A stretch of DNA of 64,000 bases from Cordia subcordata (Eukaryota > Streptophyta > Magnoliopsida > Boraginales > Cordiaceae), in assembly GCA_028554755.1 (NCBI GenBank), contig JAPTOF010000003.1, forward strand, positions 5,417,501 to 5,481,500, read 5' to 3'. Below, piece by piece: positions 11,301 to 23,043 of the stretch. Within the stretch, counting starts at the first letter, position 1. Each line of letters begins with the position of its first letter. The notes beneath the pieces were generated by a model, which was not told the DNA's origin, ran no database searches, and saw nothing but the letters and a program-made list of their open reading frames with translations. A program made the translations under genes and the position numbers.

Positions 11301-14070
11301 TGCATCAGTATTTAAACGCAATACGATACGACCCAAAGCTTATCGCGTTTTCATACTCTTACAATGTCAAGTTATTAAATTTAGTTAGAATTACAAATAG
11401 ACCAAATCTTTTAGTTTTAGTTATGTTTAAATTAAGTCTTACCTCTTCTAGCCAGATAATCATAAAGTTTTAGTGTATCAGGTTACTAAATCTAATTAGA
11501 GTTGCTTTTAGGTTAAATCAAAATTCATCGCGTAACATAGTATAATAACTAAAAACATATATTAATTATTCATATGTAGAAACATATATAGCAAGACTTT
11601 TAAGTATACTAATCGAGTATTTGTTGCCGAAACAACAAATAATCCTTTGACCATTCAATATATTTGTGTTATCTTCTTCTATTTTTTATTATTTCAATTT
11701 TTTGACTTTCTTATTGGAAGTATAAGTCAAAGCCGAAAAATGGAGAGATAAGCAAATTGCAAAAGAACATTTTCAAACTTCTGCATCTACTAATGAGAAG
11801 GTGACTCTTATTTTTTGCTTTTTCTTTCTCCCTTTTTTGAAGTACTATTTTGGTTGATTCTTATAAATTTAAAACTTTTGCAGTTTAATATATTTTTTCT
11901 AGAATCTCATTTATGTGTTTCAATCATTTGATTTTTGAAAAGTGACATATTCTATTTATTTTATCAGTCTTACTTTTCAATTTTTTTTGGTAGGAAGTAG
12001 AGGCCAACCAAAAAAGATGAGACGAGTGGATTGTGAAAGAACTTAGAAGAGAAAAATAAGATGCATATTCCACTCTTAACATAACTTTTATCTTTTGTTC
12101 TTTTTTTTTTTTTTGCAATACTATTTTTGTTAATTATTTTGAACATAAATTTAAATCAATTTTGATTTTTTGGGAATAAAAATTTTATTAATCTAATCTT
12201 TTATATTATTATATCAGTTTATTGTTAGAAGATTATTGAAGTTTTATGCTTAAATCCATTATGAAGATACCAAATCCTCAACTTCTGTTTTCGCTGTTTG
12301 CCTTTGTTTTTTGCCTTTAGGAAATGTCATGAGTAGTGCATAAAGTAGCAAACTTATACCATTGCCTTACTAAAGTAATCATAATGTTTGGTAATAGATG
12401 GTGATTATTTATTTATTTTCATTCATTCATTTATTTACTTACTTATTTATTTATTTATTATTATTAACTATACAATAGTATAAAGCAAACCCTGATGCAT
12501 ACCATGTTGTCACGTAGCCATTGCTAAATTGTTGCCACATGTTTACTGTTTAACAATGTTAAAAAAATACATAGTTGTCCCTTTAAAAAAAAAATTTCCA
12601 TAGATGTCCTTCCTTTTCTAAAGTCTTTCTTTTTCATTATATTTGATTTTTCAATTTAATTCCTCCGTAATTGCAGAATCTTAATTCTTATGATTTTCAA
12701 AGTTGTAAATATATATATATGGACATTACATGTTTTTTACCTAAATTATGTAATTAACTAAATCATTTAGTCTTTGTTCATTTCAATTTTTCCTTTTCAT
12801 GCACTCAAAAATCTTTCCTTTTCTTTTTCATATATTATTTACACTTAATCAGTAGCCTCATATCATGGTTAAATCATTATTTTAGTGTCATATTCAAGCT
12901 TAAACATTCTAATCTCACGCATGGCAACACATATTTGCTTCTTTTTTATTTTACATGCTCGCAATTCGATCAAATCCTTCTTTATCACCATAATTTCTCT
13001 ATAATTCCAGATTGTGATATCTTGCAAAATTCAAAATTATGCATATACAAGGTAATCACATGTATGTTGTGAGATGTATTTCAATTTACACACTAATTAT
13101 CGCCAGAATCATTGCAGATTGGGGGTTTCCTTTATATTAAACCTTTTTGTATACATGCGTTTGTATTGTTATGAGGCCATATTTTACTAATCTTTTATTA
13201 TCTATATTCTTTTTATCTCGGTATATGGCTTTTCAGGAGGAGAGGTACAAAAAAAATTTATTTATTATTCTACTATCCTACACACTTATTTAAATGTTAA
13301 ATGCTTATATGTGTTTTGGGTTGTGTTTATTCATCTCTATTATGGTATTTTACCTCAGTTTCTATTCTTTATTCATGTTTTTGTTATCCATTTAATCTTC
13401 CCCTCTAAAAATACCTTTTTTATATTTTTTTATAACGTTATCTTAGTCACTGTTAGAATGTTATTCTTTTACTTTCTATTAGCATGTTGCTTCTTTTTTA
13501 CTAAACCGGTACGGAACTTATGATAGTTTATTTTATTTAAATCTTAAATATATTTTTAGAAAATAAAGGTAAGTCTTCCTTCTGTTTTAAGAAGAATATG
13601 TGAAAATGGAATATTCTTCAAAATCCTTTTCTAATTTGTAATTTAATTTTAGATCTTAAATGTAATTATGCCAATTGACAAATATATATATGAACTTGAC
13701 TACTTAAAATGTTATCATATATATTGTTGTCTATTCATTATATGGTATTTAAATCATAGTGGCATTGCTAATTTCTATTTACTTTGGTAAAATATAGCAA
13801 AAAGTTATTATAAATCATATGGAAAAGTTGGTTTTGATACTACTCAAATATATGTAGCAGTGGGTTTTTCCGCCATATGGTTGCAAATAAGTCTAATTTT
13901 TTTCCTCAATACAACAATATATTATTACATGTATGTGCATTAATTTTTCCTCCAATACAACATTACATTATTAACCATAAGCGTATTATTATTGTTTAAT
14001 CTATTAAAATTATTTCATAAATGGATAAAAAACTAAATCTTCCCAATACATCAACCTACATATAACACAT
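11301..14070. other. AT-rich intergenic DNA left of a Helitron 3' end
   Basis: No gene was recognised. Blocks at about 11695-11880 and 11950-12150 look like diverged copies of each other. Much of this stretch may belong to the Helitron whose 3' end is at 14099, but its 5' end could not be placed. Confidence 0.4.
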
Positions 14071-14099
14071 CCCGTGTAATGGCACGGGTGACATACTAG
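14071..14099 (+). mobile_element. Helitron 3' terminus
   Basis: A perfect 6-bp stem CCCGTG/CACGGG with a TAATGG loop (14071-14088) is followed by TGACATACTAG and then T. A short GC-rich hairpin about 10 bases before CTAG, with insertion next to T, is the diagnostic Helitron 3' end. Confidence 0.7.
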
Positions 14100-14624
14100 T
14101 CTTTAGTATATATATAAAGTTTTACCTCAAGTTAAGAGAGCTTTTTTTTTTTTAATGACACATAAGCTTCTATTTTGGAGCCACATAAGCACCTCTTTGA
14201 ATACCACAAAAGCTCATAAAAGAGAGTACTCTTGTAATATATAAAGTTGTGCTCAAGTGAACTTAGGAGTTCTTTGTATGCCACATAAGCTTCACTTTGT
14301 ATACCACATAAACTCCTCTTTAAATATCATATAAGTTTATAAAAGAGAGAGTATTCTTGCAAATATTATTGTCATCAATGTTTAAATGTAACAAAAGATT
14401 ATTACGTCATTTAAATTATATATTAAAAATGATATAATAGTTAGTTAATATAACTAAATGAAAAGAAAGAGAAAAAAGAAAACAAATTATTACATATAGT
14501 AATTATCGGTTTATTAGTGCTTAGTGAATGAAAAATTACAAAGTTGAAAGAACAATACTGTGATAAATAATTGGTAAAGTATGTTTAACTCTATAAAAAA
14601 TAAAGTTAAAGTTTTATATACATA

Positions 14625-14671
14625 TATATGTATATATATATATATATATATATACATGCATATATATATTT
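14625..14671. repeat. TA-rich microsatellite
   Basis: Alternating TA with a few interruptions, just left of a short MITE. Confidence 0.8.
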
Positions 14672-14680
14672 TTTATTTTA

Positions 14681-14798
14681 GAGCTTGTTTGGCTTTGCTT
14701 ATTTTTTAGCTTATAAGTTCTTAGAAAAAAGCACTCCCTCACATGTTTTTTACTATTTGTAGCTTATAAGCCCCAAATAAGCTTAGCCAAACAAGCTG
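14681..14798. mobile_element. Short hAT-like MITE (118 bp)
   Basis: Terminal inverted repeats: GAGCTTGTTTGGCTTTGCTT at the left, and CAGCTTGTTTGGCTAAGCTT when the right end is reversed. Flanks TTATTTTA (14673-14680) and TTATTTTT (14799-14806) match at 7 of 8 positions, like a hAT target duplication. The whole unit is almost palindromic. A larger element with similar ends lies at about 42905-43312. Confidence 0.65.
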
Positions 14799-15738
14799 TT
14801 ATTTTTTTTATTGTTAGTAATTATTATATTTTAATTTTTTGTTACTCTTCTTAACACAAGAAATTAAGACTCATGTCTTTTACTCTACCAAATTCGAGTA
14901 CTTGTGGCATTTTGTGATTCTTGCTTTTCCTACAAATGATGAGAGCTTTAAAGGTTATTTAATTTTTCATGGCTTAAGATTTGTATTTTCGATCTATATA
15001 AGGTTTGTTCTTCTAGCATTTTAAGACATGGAAAAGAATTAAGAACTTACAAGATTAAAGTGTTAGCATATTTTAATTTGTTGATTTCGTAGTTTAGAGA
15101 GCTTCTACTAAAAAAAAAAGAATGATGGTTGTAGTGTGAATTTTTGTCTCTTATATAAGTTCAATTTCTTTACTTATATCGACAAAAAAAATGTTCTTTT
15201 GATTGCTATTGTTTTGTATTAAAGTTATGATTCCAGTTTTGTCTTTTATTACCTTATTTTCACATATTGATTTTTTTTAGATTGATATTATTAAGGTGAT
15301 GGATTTTTTTTACACCATAAAATTTTAGCTTACTTTTATTGCCATATAATGTTTATCTATTTTAACCAATTAAAGTTCTAACATTGGGTGTAATTATGTT
15401 TGGTCAGAAAGTGTTTCGTTCTTTTTATATATAAAGTCTTAATCTACACAATTTAATTTTTTATATATTAGTATTTTTGTTTAGCTTTAATTTATATCGA
15501 GATAATTATAGTATTATCAATTTTGAAATTTGGTGGACTAATATTGCTAGAATGAATAGTCGTATCTTGAAAGATTTGTTGTGCTAAAAGACTAGAGTGT
15601 TGAAAATCTTGTGATGATTGAGTATACTCAAGTCTTGTCTTTTCTTTCATTTTCTTTGGTATTGTAATCTACATTAAAAATTTTATTTATACATTTTTCT
15701 TAAATTTAGAATAATAATTAAAAACTTAATTAAAAATT

Positions 15739-15759
15739 AACTCGTGCAAAGCACGAGTT
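15739..15759. repeat. Perfect short hairpin, decayed Helitron-end-like
   Basis: A 9-bp stem AACTCGTGC/GCACGAGTT with a 3-base loop, of the kind found before Helitron 3' ends. The expected CTAG 10-12 bases later is absent (TTCCTCTT), so it may be a mutated end. Confidence 0.45.
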
Positions 15760-17293
15760 CTTCCTCTTTCAACATTTATATCAAGATTTACTGGTGTCAC
15801 TTCTACCTAGGTTGCCACGTGTTAATTCAACCAATATCAAAGAATTCAAAATCTTTTGAATTTGATTTACATATATAATCCAATATTTAATGGCGAAACA
15901 TTGATGTTGTGTGCAATTCATTAATCCATTGTCATAAGCAATTTAATAGTTTTTTGTTTGTATCTACTTTATCCGCCCATTTTTATGTTTTTTTTAATAG
16001 TTTTTTCCTTTTATTAATTTCAATTTACTCACCTTAAGGGCCAAAATACGATGATCACACCTCTAACGAAGATTTAAATATTTCATATCACGTATCACAA
16101 AATTTTTAATATAATTTATTATATCATAATAAATAATAATAGTAATTCCTTTTAAGATGACTCCAAATGGACTAAAAGTTTGAAGAAATTTGAAAACTAA
16201 AAAAATATAAAATATAAAAATCAAATAAATAAAATCATAAATAACACTTTATACAATAATTATATAGTTAATAAGACATTTTACTACTGTTTTATATTTT
16301 GACAACTCACATTTGCTCGTGCTTACTATACATTCTCTTCCAACATGTCAATCAAAGTAAATAACAGAAAATATTTTAAGAGTAAAAGAAATATATATTC
16401 AACACATTGATAGATTATTTTTCAATAAGATTAATTGACATTTAATTATATAGTTGTCTAAATCAAATAAAATATCAAATAAAAAACATATCACAACATT
16501 TAATTATATGATTATATAAATAATATAAAATCAGGAACATATCATACTTGCACAACGCGTGGGGATTAGACTAGTGAAGTAAAAGAGCATCAGCAGCATA
16601 GCAGAGCCGGATACATGCCTATGCTTTCTAAGCTAAGCAGAAGTTGTTATTGATTTTTTCTTTGAAAAATAAATAAATTTCTATAATAATTTGCAATATT
16701 TTGGAAAAATATACAATTTGAATTTCTATTTTTATGCTTATGCTACGTTATACATTAAAATCATGCTAGAAATAATAGAGAAAATTAATTTGAAAGCACA
16801 TGAAAGAAAATTGAAAAAGAAACATTATAATAGTTTAAATGAAAGCACATGTATAATGGATTCTATTTAGATGAATTACAATAGCACAGAGGAATTTTTT
16901 AAAAAAAAAAATAGAATAAGTAAATACCAACATAACAGTAAACACGAAAAATTGGCATTAAAAGAATATAAAAATAATTAATATGCGTCGTACCTTTTGA
17001 GACGGAATTTGAATTTGTTGAATTATGTTTAAGAGAGCACCGAAATCGTTGTTTAGACACCAATAGATAAATAGATGACCCCAAAGATGAAGAAAGAAAT
17101 ATTGAAATATTGTAGAGAAAAGTAATAGAGCAGATTTCGACTTGAATATTATACTTATATCAGTCAAATCGTCTAAGGAAAATAATAAAGTAATAAAATT
17201 GTCAAATTTGCACAAATTTTGTCATGAATCAATATAGTCATGCCATTTAAATAAAGTAAATCAAAATAAAAAAATTTCTAAAATAGAAGATCA

Positions 17294-17512
17294 GGGGCCC
17301 ATTTAGATTGGGTTTTTTCAAAAGCGCTTTTTTTAACAGTTTTTTTTTATAAGCTGAAAATTCTGGATTCTAAAAAAAGCTGTATTTGAGCTTTTTTCAA
17401 AGTTTTAGTTTTTTTGAAAGTCAAATCAAATAGTTATTGCAAATTTAATGTAACTTTTTCAGACAAAAAAATATTTTTTTCCTGAAAAAAAAAACCAATC
17501 CAAACAGGCCCC
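17294..17512. mobile_element. MITE, family A
   Basis: Left end GGGGCCCATTTAGATTGG; the right end reversed reads GGGGCCTGTTTGGATTGG. The interior is rich in AAAAGC/GCTTTT and A/T runs. The same architecture occurs at 34424-34637, 43318-43545, 44452-44682, 48733-48972 and 53032-53203. Confidence 0.7.
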
Positions 17513-17540
17513 AAAATATGTGCACAAGATCCCATGGATT

Positions 17541-18506
17541 TGTTAGAGTTATGATTTTTGACATAAATGTCAAAGTCACTTTTGGCCCAAAATTTGGATC
17601 AGGTCCCACTCATTTAACAGGTTGAATTTTATTTTAAGTAGATGAGCGTAATATACTTATATGTCAAAAATAAGCTTGTGATAAATGAGAAATTAGTTAT
17701 CAAATTTGGGTTATTAATTAGTTTGGTTGTATGATTTTATTCATCTTATAGGAGCATACATGGTGGGCATGGTATTGAAAACCACCACACACATGCCCGC
17801 TGGCCTGTATAGCTGGTCGGTCCCAAGGATGATGCACGAGTTGGCTCGAGTTTTGCTCTGGTTTAATTTTTTTGGACAGAAATTCAAAATGATTCGTAAC
17901 TGAAAACCATTAAAATCTGGAATAAAAGTTAGGCGTTATGACATGTATTGTGGTGGTTACAGAACTCGTCACTAATGCTAGCGTTAAAGATCTAGGAATT
18001 ATGGCATATTATGGGAAATAGTTTCAATCATACATATCGTAATATTAACTCACAGATTGAATGCAGCTAATTACTCCACCATTACATATACTCCATTTCA
18101 GTAGACCACAAAAAGAAGAGAACTAGAGAAGCACATCTAGCACAGCATTTCCTAGTAGCATTCTTGCATAATTCTAGTTTTCAGATTAGAGCATTTCCTA
18201 AAGAGGGTTCTTTACTACTAGTTCAGCGCTCTTGCACAGGAATGCTACCAAACATCAAGATGTAAAGCTATTGTATCCTAGGAGAGATAAATCAAACCCC
18301 TTTAACATCTGTTGAGGGATGGGGTGTAAATCCCTCGAGGAAATCATTTTATGAGCCTCGACTATTTTATTATTTTCTGCATTTTACTTGTGCATTTTAT
18401 TCTATCGATATCTATTGTAAGCTTGTTTCAGATCTAATTACAATTTTATTTCTTCTTTCTATTTATATTCTGAATTTCCAATTTACATTTTAATTATTTT
18501 CCAACA
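17541..18506 (+). repeat. Solo LTR, family L1 (copy 1)
   Basis: Begins TGTTAG and ends ATTTTCCAACA. It aligns by eye along most of its length with 29633-30461: a shared ACTCCACCATTA block, a shared CTTTAACA block and a nearly identical last 160 bp, including TTCTATCGATATCTATTGTAAGC (18398-18420). Flanks GGATT and AGATT differ at one base, like a 5-bp target duplication. No internal retroelement sequence adjoins it, so it is a solo LTR left by recombination. Confidence 0.72.
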
Positions 18507-18892
18507 AGATTTTCATTATGATTTCAAATTGATATTCTTAATTTGTTTAAAAAAAAGTATACTCTTTTTTTAATCAACATTAAAAACGGTTTATATGTGT
18601 GTTCCGATATATAAATAAGGTAACAAGCCATAATTAATACCTGATTACCTTGAAATATGTAACAAATTGATTATGACTGTAAGAAAAAATGCAAGTATCC
18701 GATCTGCGTAAACATAGACATGGACGCGATAAATGCATCTATAATAGAAAGTTATTACAATGAAAAAACCAAAAATCACCTTCAAATATGTGACAAATTG
18801 ATGATTACATGAAAAAAGATGCAAGGATGTAATTTGTGTAAATATATATATGGACATAGGATTTTCACAATTAACACTTCAATTTAGTTAGG
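18507..18892. other. Intergenic DNA between solo LTR and hAT-like nest
   Basis: AT-rich. It holds a tandem pair of similar segments (about 18640-18720 and 18770-18850, sharing AATATGTRACAAATTGAT). No gene was seen. Confidence 0.45.
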
Positions 18893-19513
18893 TAGGGGGC
18901 GAGTATTCGGTTATAACCGAAAATTAAAATAATCGAAAACCAAAATTTGAAAATTTTAGTAATGAAATCAAATCAAATTATTTGAATAACCGAAATTTTG
19001 AAATTGATATTTTTCAGTTCAATTTTGAAGAATAACTGAAATAACCGAATTATAAAGCATAGGGTCCTGGTTTCGATTAAAACAACCAACAACCGATATT
19101 TAAACTACGGCTTAGCATCTAAAACATAACTTTTGTTTTGGGTCAAGACTCAAACAAAGACTTTGTCCATAGTCAAAGGTTTAAAACATTCACCAACAAA
19201 AAAAATAATATTATAATTAAGTTAAAAAAGCATATTTAAAAAAAAAACGCAAAACGAGTATCAAGATGAGTAGATCTACACCTTAATTTATTTTCAGGAC
19301 CATAAAAGGTAAATACAAAAAATTTTAAAAAGTAAATAAGGAAAAAAAAAAAAGACATTGTGTTTGTGCCTTCGTGAGTCGAGGGCCTCTTCAGATTTGA
19401 GTGACGAGTGCTACTGCGCGCTTCAGAGCTGAGGAATTTTGAGTGGTGAGGGATTGATTTAGGGGTTAGGGCTTCGAGTCTTTGAAATAGAGCCTGAAGA
19501 ATGAGACTTTAAT

Positions 19514-20254
19514 GGTACATTTAGTATGTAAGAATGGCTTAGAATGAAATTGTCACTCCAGCTTTTCATTCCGTTTCTTTTGTTTGGTAGAACTAATTAA
19601 AGTCCGCCTACGAAAACCCATTCTTTAGCCAAACTCAAGGAATGAGTATTACAACTTAAGTTGGACTCATAACAAATAAAATAAAAAATATATATAATTT
19701 ATTATTCCTCATTTACACTAACAAATCTTCAATCATTATTAAACAATTAAAAATTAAAACGCAAAAAGTAAAAAATAAAAAATGTACATTTTTTTTTTCA
19801 TTTTTAACTCTTTTTCGCCCAAAAATAGGTGAAGTTTTATTGGATTATTAACTTTTCTCTCAATTATATTAGAAAAGTAAATAAATTGAAATATGGTGAT
19901 AAAAATAAAAAATGATTGAACAAATAATGCAAAGTTTTTTATCAAAAGACAAACAATATTTTTGTTTATGTTAATATTTGTATAAATATAATTGTCATGT
20001 ATAAGTCTAAATTTGTGCCAAACTAAAGAACAAGCGTATTTTGGTTAATTGAATTGATTTTTATATTATTCTAATTTTGTTTTAAAATAATTTCACCAAA
20101 TATATCAAATAAGATAGTCATTCTATTCTAGCATTTTTATAGTTTTAACCAAATATAACAAAAAGAAAAAGTATTCCATGGCCATTTTGCCTTGAATTCT
20201 TTTCTATCTTGAATGCCTATTCCTTTCTAAACCATTCCATCGTACCAAATGGCC
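19514..20254. mobile_element. Nested TIR element (about 740 bp)
   Basis: The left end GGTACATTTAGTATG..AGAATGGCTTAGAA and the reversed right end GGCCATTTGGTACG..GGAATGGTTTAGAA form imperfect inverted repeats of about 30 bp. The interior is AT-rich with no protein-coding signal. Superfamily unclear; no target duplication was found. Confidence 0.55.
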
Positions 20255-20324
20255 ATAAGTGAATAGAGAGGTGTGTAATAAGAATTATAAGATCATTACA
20301 ATAGCCTATTATTAAATGCTAAAT

Positions 20325-20828
20325 TAGAGGTGAGCATTTGGTTTTTAATCGAACCGAATAGACTAAACAGAGCATAACTGAAATTTTTTTCAATTTTAAA
20401 AATCAAACCAACCCGAATTGTCTAAAAATTGAATAAGTCAAAATTTTGGTCTATTCAGTTCGGTTAAAATCGAAATTGGCCAATAAAAATTAAAAATAAA
20501 AATAAAAAGGGGATAAATTGTTCCATGAAAAATACAATAAAATCTAAACTAATAACTCTTATTCATTAAATATATCATAAAAAATATATAATAAAGCATA
20601 ATTATATAAAAAAAATCCTAATTAATATTCAAAAAATTACATATTTTTAATATATAAAAATAAAATTCAGTTAATCCGGTCTATTCGGTCACTTTTCATG
20701 CCAACCAAACCGAATCAAATAGAGCAAACTATTCTTAATAAAATAATTGAATTGAACCGAATAGATCAAATAATCAAACTGAATATACTGAACTCGATTC
20801 AGTTCGGTTTGGTTTTTGGTCACCTCTA
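20325..20828. mobile_element. Non-autonomous hAT element with target duplication
   Basis: Ends are TAGAGGTGAGC and, reversed, TAGAGGTGACC. The flanking 8-mers TGCTAAAT (20317-20324) and TGTTAAAT (20829-20836) match at 7 of 8 positions, the size made by hAT transposases. The interior (504 bp in total) is full of AACCGAA/TTCGGTT motifs and has no coding potential. Confidence 0.75.
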
Positions 20829-21041
20829 TGTTAAATGAACTTGTTTTTATAAATTTTGGTTATTTTGGTTCTTAACCGAAATTTTAAGTCGAGAATTGGA
20901 ATCGAAACCAAAAACCAAAAAGTAAAAAAATATACTGAAACTAAATCGAAATACTGATTAACGGAACCAAATTGATATTTTGGCTTGATTCTAGTTTGGT
21001 TTTCGGTTAATGTCTGAATTATGCTAACCCCTATATATAGG

Positions 21042-22644
21042 GCGTTAGTGGCATAATGAAAGAAAAACTCTGAATCCATTCCGTTTAAATTGGTATTTTC
21101 TTCATCACAATTATTGTGAAAATAAATCTACAATAAATAGTTTTGGATAGTTTATTTGTGAAAATGTCTGTATAGTTAAAAACCTACCACACCTAAAGTC
21201 GGGTCAAGTTATACTTGTTCAAGTTGACTCTATAGTAATAAGATCCATGCCGTATCCTAATTTTTTGAAAAAAGATGTATTGGCATATCGCGTCGTGTCA
21301 TATCGCATGTCATTGCATTGCATCCGTGCTTCATAGACTATGTTTATTTTGGATATTTATAAGCATCTTTATATATATATATAAAAAAAAAAGAGTTGAT
21401 TTGGTTTTAATTTTGGGTGCATAATAAGCAATGCCAACTTATTGTCCGTTATAAATTAATTAACAAAGTGATTTAAAGTTGGACAAAATTGGAATGAATA
21501 AAATTTATATATAGAGGGATCACAAAAGAAAAAAGGACAGAATTCATCCAAATGTAAACTAAAACAGAGGCTTAAGTACATTATCATTTATTAACATATA
21601 AATTATTTATTACTTTTAAAGATTATAATTAAAAATACTATAATATACATATTCAAAAATGTTTGACAACTATATATATACATACACATACAAAGAGAGA
21701 GGGGGGAGGGGAAGTGGCTGCCTCCTTGAGTTCCCGCAGCTAGAAGTTCTAGTAGTTGTTGTAGCTAAGAGTTGGAGTTTAGCAACCTACAACTTTTCAA
21801 CCAACAAGTTAGCTGTAGCAGTTTTGTAGTTACAGTTTTAATTCCCCAAGGGAGACATGGGGGTAATGGGAAAAAGGGAGAAAGACAAATTTTATATGTA
21901 TTTCAGATAGCATATACCAAACACAACAAAAGTCATGCATGTCTGATTCTTACAGGAGTTTAACCTTTTTGTTGATCTTTGAAATATAGATATCTATGCT
22001 TTTATTAGAATTAGTATGCTAATTTCCACCATGTCGCAGGTATTATATATTTTTAGATTTTGTATTTGGATAATTTAGATGACCATATGATTAAACTTAT
22101 GTTTTTATTTAATTGAATATTCATTACATTTTAAAAAAAATTTAAAAGTCAAAAAAGCAATTAAATTTTAGAATTCTTTTTATTAATTTTGTTAACAAAC
22201 TGAAATCAATTACTGAAAAAAAAATACTAAAAATATAAAGAAGTAATCACTATGTAATATTCTACTTAAACATTAAATAAAAGAAAAAAGCACACTCATC
22301 CCACAAACAAACAAAAAAGAAACACTTCACATGGCACCTAACTTTTCAAATTTTGAAAAAATATTATATTTACCACTATTAAAATGTTGAAAAAAATGAG
22401 GAAATTGTGTGGGGTTCCTTGTAACACTGAAGTTAAAAGTTGAAAGATTGATTTATCTTTTGAAAAATTTTTTATCAATTAATTTGGTAAAAAAAAATTT
22501 TAATTGACTATCAACAAATAAATCAAACATAAGAGATAAACGAAAAAACCAAAGGGTGCACGTGTATATTGTGCAAGCATTAAATTAAAATTAGAAAAAA
22601 GGAACAAAGATGCACTTTAACAATTGTAATGTGTGGCCCGTATT
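21042..22644. other. Gene-free AT-rich stretch
   Basis: A purine-rich run (GAGAGAGGGGGGAGGGG, about 21696-21712) precedes an unassigned GC-richer patch of about 250 bp ending near 21960. The rest is A/T-rich with poly-A runs. No gene or clear repeat ends were found. Confidence 0.45.
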
Positions 22645-23043
22645 TCAATATAGCCATAGAAATATAGGTCTTTAAGATTTGAGACTTGTCTTATTTGTTC
22701 TCCTACCATATCTCTGTTCTTACCATATTTGTAAGACTACCACATTCGTAGTGTTATCATATTTGTTATTTCTTGTACTATATAAATAGGGGTTTTCTCT
22801 ATTGCATTAGAGTGAAACAAAGAGATAGACAGGTGAGATAGAGAGCGAGTGACTCTGAGGATGAGGAGAGCGCGAGAGGCGAGCACCGTCAGCCACGAGC
22901 CCTCTCTCTGTGTATTGTTTCGTTTTTATCATAATAAGATTTTCTTATCTACCTTTGGACGTAGGCGGTAGGCCAAACCAAATTAAAAATATTGTGTCCA
23001 TCATATTTACACCTTCTTTATTTGTGTTTATCTTCGTTCCCAA
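22645..23043 (+). repeat. 5' LTR of the non-coding retrotransposon
   Basis: Ends CCCAACA. A TATA box (ACTATATAAATA, near 22778) gives a plausible LTR promoter. The left boundary is blurred because the first about 30 bases diverge from the 3' copy. Confidence 0.68.

Larger units (their letters stand above)
14100..16574 (+). mobile_element. Possible second Helitron, in tandem
   Basis: Directly after the first 3' end the sequence reads TCTTTAGTATATATATAAAG, resembling a Helitron 5' end (TC start, TATA-rich). A CTAG followed by T at 16571-16575 is preceded by a weak hairpin (about 16546-16564), a possible 3' end. A stronger hairpin lies at 15739-15759 but lacks CTAG. No Rep/helicase coding was seen, so the element would be non-autonomous. 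The extent is inferred. Confidence 0.4.
18893..21033. mobile_element. Probable outer hAT-like element of a transposon nest
   Basis: The left end TAGGGGGCGAGTATTCGG and the reversed right end TAGGGGTTAGCATAATTC are similar, and both lead into sequence with repeated AACCGAA motifs. Flanks TAGTTAGG (18885-18892) and TATATAGG (21034-21041) agree at 6 of 8 positions. Two other elements with their own inverted ends (19514-20254 and 20325-20828) lie inside, which would explain the length. No transposase coding is visible. Confidence 0.42.
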
